From Vibrio sp. DW001 (GTDB taxonomy: Bacteria > Pseudomonadota > Gammaproteobacteria > Enterobacterales > Vibrionaceae), in NCBI RefSeq assembly GCF_029016285.1, contig NZ_CP091975.1, forward strand, positions 1,798,001 to 1,862,000: DNA of 64,000 nucleotides, written 5' to 3'. Every line of letters starts with the position of its first letter. Within the stretch, counting starts at the first letter, position 1. Both the position numbers and the translations under genes were made by a program. Shown here one piece after another: positions 55,109 through 62,603 of this stretch. Below the pieces are notes generated by a model. It was not told the origin of the DNA. It saw only the letters and a list, made by a program, of their open reading frames with translations, and did no database searches.

Positions 55109-55462
55109 TTAATTGACTCTGTTGCCGATAAGCTTTCTTGTCTCTCGATAGCATTGAACAACCCGCTCTCTCTGAACATTGGCACTTGTTACATTTAAAA
55201 GCTTAGCGTCTATATTATTTTTATAGTGATATATTGAATAGTGAGGCCTTCTCGATTTGGTCAGAATATGTTCCAAGAAAACCAACGTCGCTATAAGATG
55301 AAAAATTTGACGCGGAAGTTGATATGTCAACCGACTCATTGGTTCAAAACATTCGGGATAATTGAAGGTTAACTCTTGTGCCGCCGTTTTATCCATACCA
55401 ACAGAATGAAGAATGTCACTCACATTTTCTCTACACTTGCTTTTCTCCAAATATTCGAACAT
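55109..55462 (-). CDS. conserved hypothetical protein
   Basis: A 117-residue basic, soluble protein (MFEYLEKSKCRENVSDILHS...) with predicted helices throughout and a YQLPRQIFHLIATLVFLEHILTKSRR central segment. I recognise no family. The start is the ATG at 55462, preceded by an excellent GGGGAGGCGT ribosome site. It stands alone on the minus strand before a hairpin. Its amino acid make-up is that of a real protein, but its function is unknown. Confidence 0.6.
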   Translation of the reverse strand: MFEYLEKSKCRENVSDILHSVGMDKTAAQELTFNYPECFEPMSRLTYQLPRQIFHLIATLVFLEHILTKSRRPHYSIYHYKNNIDAKLLNVTSANVQRERVVQCYRETRKLIGNRVN

Positions 55463-55586
55463 ACGCCTCCCCAATACAACATAACATTGGGGTAAATAAT
55501 AACGTTACGCTAGAGAGTTATTGTAAGCGTGATGTCAGAAACAACCTTGATTTGTAAACAAATATTACACGACAAGAAAAATGTGA

Positions 55587-55922
55587 TTATTTGCCGCAAC
55601 ACTTCTTGTATTTTTTATTACTACCACAGGAACAAGGATCATTACGTTCCGGTTTTTTTTCAAAACGTTGAGTCTTGGGTTTATTTAATACCGCATCGAG
55701 TTCGCTGATATCTTCTACGGCTTCGCTATTTATTTCAATATTAGCGAAAAGCTGTTGCTGATCAATCAATCTCTGAACTTCATCCTTACGTTGCTGGCTA
55801 GTCACGGTTAATGACAATGGATAATTGGATGTACCAGGCTTAACCTCTGCGTTTGTTTTGTAACCATTCTTGCCGTAATTCGACATAATATCAGGGGTGC
55901 CACGATAGAAAAATTTAGACAT
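55587..55922 (-). CDS. SEC-C/SWIM metal-binding motif protein (PBPRA1643-like)
   Basis: A 111-residue protein of the PBPRA1643 family (named after a Photobacterium gene) with an N-terminal basic segment (MSKFFYRGTPDIMSNYGKNG) and the SEC-C zinc motif at the end, PERNDPCSCGSNKKYKKCCGK. SEC-C domains bind zinc in SecA and many small proteins. The central part (TVTSQQRKDEVQRLIDQQQLFANI) is a conserved domain of unknown role. The ATG at 55922 has GAGAT at a suitable distance. It is 63 bases downstream of chrA on the same strand, so co-transcription is possible. Confidence 0.85.
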   Translation of the reverse strand: MSKFFYRGTPDIMSNYGKNGYKTNAEVKPGTSNYPLSLTVTSQQRKDEVQRLIDQQQLFANIEINSEAVEDISELDAVLNKPKTQRFEKKPERNDPCSCGSNKKYKKCCGK

Positions 55923-55985
55923 AAAGTATCTCAAAGGGAGAAAAACGGCATCTTAACAACTTAAAGAGAGATAAGCGAAAGAAGT

Positions 55986-57116
55986 TTAAAGTAACATCCC
56001 GACGAGGAGGAAATACATAATCATCCAGAGCACTGAAAGGTTCAAGCTCTTATAAAGATAAAAACCTAAGGCCACTGTTGCGACATCAATAGACGAGGTG
56101 ATTGCCCCACTAAAAATAGGATAATAAAGGGCAGAAAGGAGTAACCCGACAACGGACGCGTTCACCCCAAGAATGGCACCAGCCATCTTTGAGTTCCCCG
56201 CTAGATGTTGCCAATTCTTTAAGACCGCGAGTAATAATAGGAAGCCAGGTAAAAATACAGCGAGTGTTGCGACAAAAGCGCCAAATATTGGCGACGACGA
56301 CATCTGATAACCAATATACGTTGCCAGAGTAAACATCGGACCGGGTACTGCCTGAGCCGCCGCATATCCAGTCATAAACACATCCTGACTAACTTGTTCG
56401 CCAATTAAGCTCTGAAGTAAAGGAAGAACCACATGACCCCCGCCAAAGACAAAGCTTCCTGCCTGGTAAAAGTGACCAAATAGGTCAATCATTGGGGAGT
56501 AATGACTGATAAGCGGTAAACCAATCAATAACATCATAAATAATACCAAAGGAATTATAGATGGTTTGAAAGGTTGAAGATCACTCTTTGCTTCTGTTCT
56601 CATAAAGACCCCCCCTATCAGAGCAGCAATAACCAAGGCAACCACCTGCGTAGTAATACCCGGAAGGATAAGAAGCGAACATGTAGTTGCAACGCAAATA
56701 CCTGCGGTTAGCTTGATCTTACAGAAATTTTTATACATACCCCACGTGGCATCTGCAACGACGACGACGGCAAGCAACTTCAATCCGTGCACAATGCCTT
56801 GATAAACATTGGTTCCTATTATTTGACTACTTACCGTTGCTAGCCCCAACATAATCAACATGGAAGGAAGGGTGAAACCAACAAACGCAGCGCATGCACC
56901 AAGTATGCCTCCCTTTTTATACCCAAGAGCAAACCCTACTTGACTCGATCCCGGTCCAGGAAGAAATTGGCTTAGGGCGACAATTTGGGCGTATTCGTTA
57001 TCATCTAACCACTTATGTTTTTCCACAAATGCTTGGCGGAAATAGCCGATATGTGCCGCCGGACCGCCAAAGCTAACCCAACCAAGGAAAAAAAACAGTT
57101 TAAAAATTAACCACAT
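55986..57116 (-). CDS. chrA: chromate transporter ChrA
   Basis: A 376-residue inner-membrane protein with two homologous CHR domains. The signature FGGPAAHIGYFRQAFVEKHKWLD opens the first half and FGGGHVVLPLLQSLI begins the second, with about ten hydrophobic segments in total. ChrA exports chromate from the cytoplasm using the proton gradient, protecting against Cr(VI). It is divergent from a LysR-type gene across a 104-base promoter region with an ATTAATTT/AAATTAAT inverted repeat. Confidence 0.92.
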   Translation of the reverse strand: MWLIFKLFFFLGWVSFGGPAAHIGYFRQAFVEKHKWLDDNEYAQIVALSQFLPGPGSSQVGFALGYKKGGILGACAAFVGFTLPSMLIMLGLATVSSQIIGTNVYQGIVHGLKLLAVVVVADATWGMYKNFCKIKLTAGICVATTCSLLILPGITTQVVALVIAALIGGVFMRTEAKSDLQPFKPSIIPLVLFMMLLIGLPLISHYSPMIDLFGHFYQAGSFVFGGGHVVLPLLQSLIGEQVSQDVFMTGYAAAQAVPGPMFTLATYIGYQMSSSPIFGAFVATLAVFLPGFLLLLAVLKNWQHLAGNSKMAGAILGVNASVVGLLLSALYYPIFSGAITSSIDVATVALGFYLYKSLNLSVLWMIMYFLLVGMLL

Positions 57117-57143
57117 TTAAAAATCACTCTGTATCTCGTTATG

Positions 57144-57181
57144 ATTAATTTAATTAGTAAGCTAAAATGAATCAAATTAAT
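57144..57181. promoter_or_regulatory. inverted repeat in the chrA/LysR divergent promoter
   Basis: ATTAATTT (57144-57151) and AAATTAAT (57174-57181) flank an AT-rich centre, as expected for a LysR-type binding site autoregulating both genes. Confidence 0.5.
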
Positions 57182-57220
57182 AGATTTAATAGACTATATG
57201 AACCAAATGGGATGAAGTGA

Positions 57221-58135
57221 ATGAATGGTGTTAAATGGAAAGATGTCGACCTCAATTTGATGGTTGCTTTTCAAGCCCTTTACAAAACGAACAGCGTTAG
57301 TATGGCCGCTGAACGATGCTTTATCAGTCAATCCGCAATGAGCCATACCCTTCAACGTATTAGAATGCTATTCGATGATTCATTGTTCACTCGCGTGGGC
57401 ATTCATATGGAACCGACGCAGAGAGCCCATGAAATTGCACCGGTAATCGAAGATCTTCTCCATTCTATACAAACGAAATTACTCATTAAGCCTGCGTTTA
57501 TTGCAAATGAATTCGATGGCATATGGAAAATAGGACTGACTGATTACGCCGAACAACTCTTTGCACCTTCTATCTATGACGAAATTAAAGCACAGTCGCC
57601 AAAATCTCAAATAGGATTTTATAACGTTAATCGTGGTAATTACTGCCAAATGGTCGAAAGTGAAACAATAGACATTGTCATTGGCAGCATAGAAAGTTTG
57701 GATAAGCGGTTTATTTCAGACCATTTATATACAGAAGACCATCTCTGCCTATTTGATCCAGATTCAGTATCATTTCGTACCACTTTAAGCGTAAAGGAGT
57801 TTATCTCTATAGAACATGCCTTAGTAAGCCCAGACGGTCACCTACAAACAAAAATTGATAATGAATTGAATAGGTTAGGCCTAAAGCGCCAAGTAAGCGT
57901 TGCCTCAAGAAACTTCTTAACTATCCGTCGCCTATTGTTAGGGAGAGAATTAATGTGCATTGTACCTAAGCGATTTGCCGAAACAGAAATGTACAGTCAC
58001 GCGCTGATGGCACTTCCTCCTCCTATTCCTGTCTCCAGTTTTGACATCAAACTGGTTTATCTAAAAACCGTTCAACAAGAGAACAAAAATAGCTGGTTAC
58101 GAAAATTAATCACCAACATCATTACGGAATCTTGA
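57221..58135 (+). CDS. LysR-type regulator, probable regulator of chrA
   Basis: A 304-residue LysR protein: winged helix at the N-terminus (DLNLMVAFQALYKTNSVSMAAERCFISQSAMSHTLQRIRMLFDDSLFTRVG) and an effector domain that starts near residue 100 (GIWKIGLTDYAEQLF...). It resembles the NodD/PcpR-like LysR branch. It is divergent from chrA across 104 bases, which makes regulation of chrA likely; whether chromate, sulfate or an organic effector is sensed is not evident. ATG follows GGGATGAAGTGA. Confidence 0.87.
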   Translation: MNGVKWKDVDLNLMVAFQALYKTNSVSMAAERCFISQSAMSHTLQRIRMLFDDSLFTRVGIHMEPTQRAHEIAPVIEDLLHSIQTKLLIKPAFIANEFDGIWKIGLTDYAEQLFAPSIYDEIKAQSPKSQIGFYNVNRGNYCQMVESETIDIVIGSIESLDKRFISDHLYTEDHLCLFDPDSVSFRTTLSVKEFISIEHALVSPDGHLQTKIDNELNRLGLKRQVSVASRNFLTIRRLLLGRELMCIVPKRFAETEMYSHALMALPPPIPVSSFDIKLVYLKTVQQENKNSWLRKLITNIITES

Positions 58136-58176
58136 GTACATTTCTTCCTGATAAAACTAACGAAAATCGGGCTTTT

Positions 58177-58548
58177 CTACCGAAAGTTGATATAACGTGC
58201 TTTTTCTAATGGTTGGTCCGTTTTTGATAACCTTATCCGTACAGGCAGACTCTCAATTTTTAGTAACCAATGGTCCAATTTAACCTCTAATATCGCCTCT
58301 GAATTGATGAGTTCAATCACGAGTTTCTCCTCGACCGTAGCGGACGATATACGATAATTATTGTCTTTCATTTGCCATTTTAAGTTGACATTCATTGAAT
58401 CATTTTCGATAACGCAATCCTGTTCGACATAACATAAAACATCATTATTTGAGTGAGTTAGGCTACGCCATGTAAACGCGATAATGAGTATACATAACAT
58501 GAATAAAATTTGAGCTAAGCGCCCTTTTGTCAGTTTTTCTGCAGCCAT
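58177..58548 (-). CDS. single-pass membrane protein of unknown function
   Basis: A 123-residue protein with a short basic N-terminus, one membrane helix (LAQILFMLCILIIAFTW, about 11-27) and a periplasmic domain of about 95 residues containing two cysteines (DVLCYVEQDCVIEND) and beta strands (MNVNLKWQMKDNNYRI, AILEVKLDHWLLKIESLPVRI). I know similar proteins only as neighbours of cco genes in vibrios. It is divergent from ccoN and convergent with the LysR gene. An involvement in oxidase assembly or envelope function is speculative. Confidence 0.62.
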   Translation of the reverse strand: MAAEKLTKGRLAQILFMLCILIIAFTWRSLTHSNNDVLCYVEQDCVIENDSMNVNLKWQMKDNNYRISSATVEEKLVIELINSEAILEVKLDHWLLKIESLPVRIRLSKTDQPLEKARYINFR

Positions 58549-58594
58549 TTTTTATATTCTCATGCAACAAGCTTCAAACTTTTAGTAATAAATG

Positions 58595-58620
58595 AACTTG
58601 CAATGTAAAAATTGCAGGTT
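58595..58620. promoter_or_regulatory. inverted repeat upstream of ccoN
   Basis: AACTTGCAAT (58595-58604) and ATTGCAGGTT (58611-58620) pair at 9 of 10 positions in the divergent promoter region of ccoN and the hypothetical gene. Confidence 0.4.
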
Positions 58621-58638
58621 AAATCGTTGTCATTAAAA

Positions 58639-58654
58639 TGTTAATTCAATTATC
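58639..58654. promoter_or_regulatory. ArcA-like sequence upstream of ccoN
   Basis: TGTTAATTCAATTATC resembles the ArcA consensus (WGTTAATTAW-type) and would fit oxygen-dependent control of the high-affinity oxidase. A perfect FNR box was not found here. Confidence 0.35.
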
Positions 58655-58793
58655 ATGTCGTGTGAAAAATCACTCCAAACCGTGTTTTGATAGAACAGAA
58701 AGATAGATTGACGTTTTTTTAATCACCTTTGGAATGTATTACGACACAAAGTCAAAAAAAGCAAATAGTCACTTAAAAATTGGAAGAAATATA

Positions 58794-60221
58794 ATGAGCC
58801 AAGTACAACAACTTGAGCACAACTATAACTATACAGTCGTACGTCAATTTACCCTAGTTACCATACTATGGGGAATCGTTGGTATGTCTGTAGGTGTGTT
58901 GATTGCTGCTCAGTTAGTTTGGCCACAGCTAAACTTTGATACGCCGTGGTTAACCTACAGCCGTTTACGCCCGCTACATACTAACGCTGTGATTTTTGCG
59001 TTTGGTACCAGCGCCCTTTTTGCAACTTCATATTATGTTGTTCAACGTACATGCCAAACGCGTCTGTTTGGTGGAATTCTCGTACCCTTCACTTTCTGGG
59101 GATGGCAACTTGTTATATTGCTTGCTGCTATCACACTCCCTCTTGGGTACACAACAAGTAAGGAATATGCGGAACTAGAATGGCCAATCGATATTTTGAT
59201 TGCTGTCGTTTGGGTCGCCTACGCCATCGTGTTTTTCGGCACGATGGTTAAGCGAAAGACATCGCATATCTATGTAGCCAACTGGTTCTTCGGCGCATTT
59301 ATACTTACTGTAGCCGTCTTACACATTGTAAATAGCATGGCAATACCAGTTTCTATGGGTAAATCTTACTCATTATACTCTGGCGCGACCGATGCAATGA
59401 TACAGTGGTGGTACGGACACAATGCGGTAGGCTTTCTACTGACTGCTGGTTTCTTAGGGATGATGTATTATTTTGTACCTAAGCAAGCCGGAAGACCTGT
59501 TTATTCATATCGTTTATCGATAGTCCACTTCTGGGCACTTGTTTCTCTGTATATTTGGGCTGGTCCTCACCACCTTCATTACACTGCACTGCCTGACTGG
59601 GCTCAGTCACTCGGTATGGTGATGTCTTTGGTTCTATTTGCTCCATCTTGGGGTGGCATGATCAACGGTATAATGACGCTTTCTGGTGCTTGGCATAAGT
59701 TACGTTATGACCCTATCTTACGTTTCATGGTTGTTTCCCTTTCATTCTATGGCATGTCCACGTTTGAAGGTCCAATGATGGCAATTAAGACAGTTAATGC
59801 GCTCTCCCACTATACTGACTGGACAATTGGTCACGTGCATTCAGGTGCGCTCGGTTGGGTCGCGATGGTTTCTATCGGTGCCATATATCACTTGATTCCA
59901 AAGCTATTTGGTCAAGAGAGAATGTATTCTGTTGGATTAATCAATGTACACTTCTGGTTAGCTACTATCGGTACCGTGCTCTATATTGTCGCGATGTGGA
60001 TCTCAGGTGTAATGCAAGGTCTGATGTGGCGTGCAGTTAACGCGGACGGTACATTAACCTACAGCTTTGTAGAGTCAGTTCAAGCGTCTTACCCGTTCTA
60101 CACAGTACGCTTCATCGGTGGCTTAATTTTCCTATCAGGTATGTTCTTATTAGCTTATAACGCTTATAAAACAATAACGGCACCTGAAGATAGCTTACAA
60201 GCTATCGAGCAACCGGCATAA
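58794..60221 (+). CDS. ccoN: cbb3-type cytochrome c oxidase subunit I
   Basis: Catalytic subunit carrying the heme b and heme b3-CuB centre that reduces O2 with high affinity, allowing respiration at low oxygen. The 475 residues from the ATG at 58794 (GGAAGAAATATA upstream; an earlier frame from 58734 lacks support) form 12 helices. The conserved [15 protein letters not shown] with the low-spin heme His, [15 protein letters not shown] with the CuB His and cross-linked Tyr region, [15 protein letters not shown] and [13 protein letters not shown] are present. First gene of ccoNOQP. Confidence 0.96.
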   Translation: MSQVQQLEHNYNYTVVRQFTLVTILWGIVGMSVGVLIAAQLVWPQLNFDTPWLTYSRLRPLHTNAVIFAFGTSALFATSYYVVQRTCQTRLFGGILVPFTFWGWQLVILLAAITLPLGYTTSKEYAELEWPIDILIAVVWVAYAIVFFGTMVKRKTSHIYVANWFFGAFILTVAVLHIVNSMAIPVSMGKSYSLYSGATDAMIQWWYGHNAVGFLLTAGFLGMMYYFVPKQAGRPVYSYRLSIVHFWALVSLYIWAGPHHLHYTALPDWAQSLGMVMSLVLFAPSWGGMINGIMTLSGAWHKLRYDPILRFMVVSLSFYGMSTFEGPMMAIKTVNALSHYTDWTIGHVHSGALGWVAMVSIGAIYHLIPKLFGQERMYSVGLINVHFWLATIGTVLYIVAMWISGVMQGLMWRAVNADGTLTYSFVESVQASYPFYTVRFIGGLIFLSGMFLLAYNAYKTITAPEDSLQAIEQPA

Positions 60222-60233
60222 GGAGATTTATTA

Positions 60234-60854
60234 ATGAGTTCAAACTCAAATAATCGCCATGATCTAGTCGAACGTAACGTCGGTTTGCTAGCGATTTTAA
60301 TTATATTAGCTATCAGCTTAGGTGCTTTGGTGGAAATTGTTCCACTGTTTTTCCAAAAGCAAGTAAACGAACCTGTTGATAATTTGAAGCCCTATACTGC
60401 CCTTCAGATGGAAGGTCGTGACATTTACATCCGTGAAGGTTGTAGCGTATGTCACAGCCAGATGATTCGACCTTTCCGCGCAGAGACTGAGCGCTATGGT
60501 CACTATTCTGTTGCGGGTGAAAGCGTTTGGGAACATCCATTCTTATGGGGTTCTAAGCGTACAGGCCCAGATCTCGCTCGTGTTGGTGCACGTTATTCAG
60601 ACGAATGGCACCGTGTACACTTGTTGAATCCAAGATCTTTGGTTCCTGAATCTAATATGCCAGGCTTTCCTTGGTTAGCAGAAAATGTGTTAGACGGCGA
60701 ATTAACGCAGGCCAAGTTAACCTTGTTCCGCGATCAATTTGGCGTTCCATATACTGATGACCAAATAGCAACCGCTAAAGCGGATGTTGTTGGGAAAACA
60801 GAGATGGACGCACTAATCGCTTATCTTCAATCTCTCGGCCACGCGATGAAATAA
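60234..60854 (+). CDS. ccoO: cbb3-type oxidase subunit II, mono-heme cytochrome c
   Basis: A 206-residue membrane-anchored c-type cytochrome that passes electrons to CcoN. An N-terminal helix ([21 protein letters not shown]) is followed by a periplasmic domain with the heme c site CSVCH and RPFRAE(T)[25 protein letters not shown] and the distal Met ligand region SNMPGFPW. Length is normal. It starts 12 bases after ccoN with AAGGAGATTTATTA, a strong ribosome site. Confidence 0.95.
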   Translation: MSSNSNNRHDLVERNVGLLAILIILAISLGALVEIVPLFFQKQVNEPVDNLKPYTALQMEGRDIYIREGCSVCHSQMIRPFRAETERYGHYSVAGESVWEHPFLWGSKRTGPDLARVGARYSDEWHRVHLLNPRSLVPESNMPGFPWLAENVLDGELTQAKLTLFRDQFGVPYTDDQIATAKADVVGKTEMDALIAYLQSLGHAMK

Positions 60855-60865
60855 GGAGGAATCAT

Positions 60866-61042
60866 TATGAGTATTGGTACTTTCCATTCCATCTGGACCG
60901 TTGTGCTATTTGTTAGCTTTTTTGGGGTCGTTTGGTGGGCTTACGGTAAAAACCGTAAAGGTCGCTTTGAAGAGGACGCAAACTTAGTGTTTGCTGATGA
61001 GCAAAAAGCGACAACCAAAAAAAATAAAGGAGTAAGCAAATA
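60866..61042 (+). CDS. ccoQ: cbb3-type oxidase subunit CcoQ
   Basis: A 58-residue single-helix protein (MSIGTFHSIWTVVLFVSFFG, then VVWWAYGKNRKGRFEEDANL) that stabilises the CcoP association in the cbb3 complex. The FxSxWTV...FxGVVWWAY core is the CcoQ pattern. It begins 11 bases after ccoO with AAGGAGGAATCATT, and its TAA stop is directly followed by the ccoP ATG. Too small for many gene finders, so it may be missed in automatic annotation. Confidence 0.93.
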
Positions 61043-62017
61043 ATGACGTCATTTTGGAGTGCGTGGATTATCATTCTCACAGTCATCACATTGGTTGGGT
61101 GTGCTGTGATTTTGGCTTGGGCCTTAAAAAACAACGTCGGTGTCGAAGAAGGCGCCGAAATGGATCACGAATATGACGGTATTAAAGAGCTAAACAACCC
61201 ACTACCAAAATGGTGGAGCTTTTTGTTTATTGGTACCTTTGTTTTCACCATTATTTATTTGGCATTATTCCCAGGTTTGGGGTCTTTTAAGGGCTTACTA
61301 GGCTGGACGAGTTCTAACCAAGTAGTTAAGAATCTAGAAGAGTCTAAACAGTACATTGTGCAAGCACATGCGAATCAAACACTTGATGAGTATGCGAGAG
61401 CACTGGATGATGCAAATACTTTCTATGGTGAGGCATTCGACAAACTAGCTTATAGTTCAAACGGAGATTTACGCTCTATCCCCGAGATAGCCGCTGATCC
61501 GGAAGCGCTTAAAGTTGGTCAACGTCTGTTCCTACAAAACTGTTCTCAGTGTCACGGTTCAGATGCTAGGGGACAAATTGGTTTTCCTAACCTGACAGAC
61601 AAAGCTTGGTTGTACGGCGGAGAACCAGAAGCCATTCTGACGACGATCATGAATGGTCGTATTGGCGCAATGCCTGCTTGGGGTGATGCTCTAGGTGAGC
61701 AAGGCGTTAAAGAAGTGGTCACCTATACTTTAGGCCTAGCTGGTCGTAAAGTGAATGCACGTGAAGCGGCCGCTGGTAAGCAGCGCTTTGTTGTGTGTGC
61801 GGCATGTCATGGTACAGATGGTAAAGGTAACCCGGCATTGGGTGCACCTGATTTGACCGACAATGATTGGTTATTTGGTGACTCGCGCGCAGAAGTAACG
61901 GCAACCGTAGTCAATGGTCGTCAAGGCGTGATGCCAGCTTGGAAAGACATTCTTGGTGAAGAGAAAGTACAACTCGTCGCCTCTTATGTTTGGAGCTTAA
62001 GCAACAAAGATAAGTAA
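61043..62017 (+). CDS. ccoP: cbb3-type oxidase subunit III, di-heme cytochrome c
   Basis: A 324-residue subunit that receives electrons from soluble cytochromes. Two N-terminal helices (FWSAWIIILTVITLVGCAVIL and WWSFLFIGTFVFTIIYLALF) enclose the ALKNNVGVEEGAEMDHEYDGIKELNNPLPKWW segment, and the periplasmic domain has two heme c sites, CSQCHG (about residues 164-169) and CAACHG (about 253-258), each with its distal Met (AMPAWGD and VMPAWKD). The start follows the ccoQ stop without a gap. A terminator lies after its stop, before ccoH. Confidence 0.95.
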   Translation: MTSFWSAWIIILTVITLVGCAVILAWALKNNVGVEEGAEMDHEYDGIKELNNPLPKWWSFLFIGTFVFTIIYLALFPGLGSFKGLLGWTSSNQVVKNLEESKQYIVQAHANQTLDEYARALDDANTFYGEAFDKLAYSSNGDLRSIPEIAADPEALKVGQRLFLQNCSQCHGSDARGQIGFPNLTDKAWLYGGEPEAILTTIMNGRIGAMPAWGDALGEQGVKEVVTYTLGLAGRKVNAREAAAGKQRFVVCAACHGTDGKGNPALGAPDLTDNDWLFGDSRAEVTATVVNGRQGVMPAWKDILGEEKVQLVASYVWSLSNKDK

Positions 62018-62027
62018 TCTACTGCGA

Positions 62028-62062
62028 AAGAATAGCCCCAATTTTTGGGGCTATTCTTTTTT
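62028..62062 (+). terminator. rho-independent terminator after ccoP
   Basis: AAGAATAGCCCC and GGGGCTATTCTT, 12-bp arms with an AATTTTT loop, then TTTT. It separates the structural operon from ccoH/ccoI. Confidence 0.87.
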
Positions 62063-62108
62063 CTAATAACCTCTTTATGTCCTAAAGACATTTTTCATAG
62101 AGAATCCC

Positions 62109-62588
62109 ATGATAAAACCTTGGTATAAACAATTTTGGCCGTGGTTTCTGATCACATTACCTTTGTGTGTCGTAGTATCAGGTTTTACAACCCTTGCCAT
62201 TTTTACCCAAAATTCAGTTTCTCTTGTTGCCGAAGACTATTATAAAAAAGGCAAAGGGATTAATATTGATCTTTCAAAAATTAGACAAGCAGGCGCTTTG
62301 GGCCTTTCTGCTAGCGTTTCATCCGACGCTGATTTTGTCTCTGTTACTTTTGATAAAGGTGATCTTGAGTTTTATCCCGCTCTGACTATTGTATTTACCC
62401 ATAGAACCTTAGCCGATCGAGATTTCCAAAAAGTAGTTAGCTCAGATGCAAAGGGCCAATATCGAATCAAATTGGATCGCGATCTTAGCGGCCCATGGTT
62501 TGTAGAAATTCAACCTCATACAAAAGAATGGTTGTTGCAAGGAAAAGTCTCCTTCCCTGCTGCTAGTCCGACCCTTCTTGTTAATTAA
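62109..62588 (+). CDS. ccoH: FixH/CcoH, cbb3 oxidase assembly membrane protein
   Basis: A 159-residue protein needed for early assembly or stability of the cbb3 oxidase. A membrane helix near the N-terminus (FLITLPLCVVVSGFTTLAIFTQ) is followed by a periplasmic beta-domain with the FixH motif NSVSLVAEDYYKKGKGINIDLSKIRQA, a strand-rich middle and KVSFPAASPTLL at the end. It begins after the ccoP terminator and precedes ccoI by 15 bases, so these two form a unit. Confidence 0.9.
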   Translation: MIKPWYKQFWPWFLITLPLCVVVSGFTTLAIFTQNSVSLVAEDYYKKGKGINIDLSKIRQAGALGLSASVSSDADFVSVTFDKGDLEFYPALTIVFTHRTLADRDFQKVVSSDAKGQYRIKLDRDLSGPWFVEIQPHTKEWLLQGKVSFPAASPTLLVN

Positions 62589-62603
62589 TAACAGAGAATC
62601 ACT

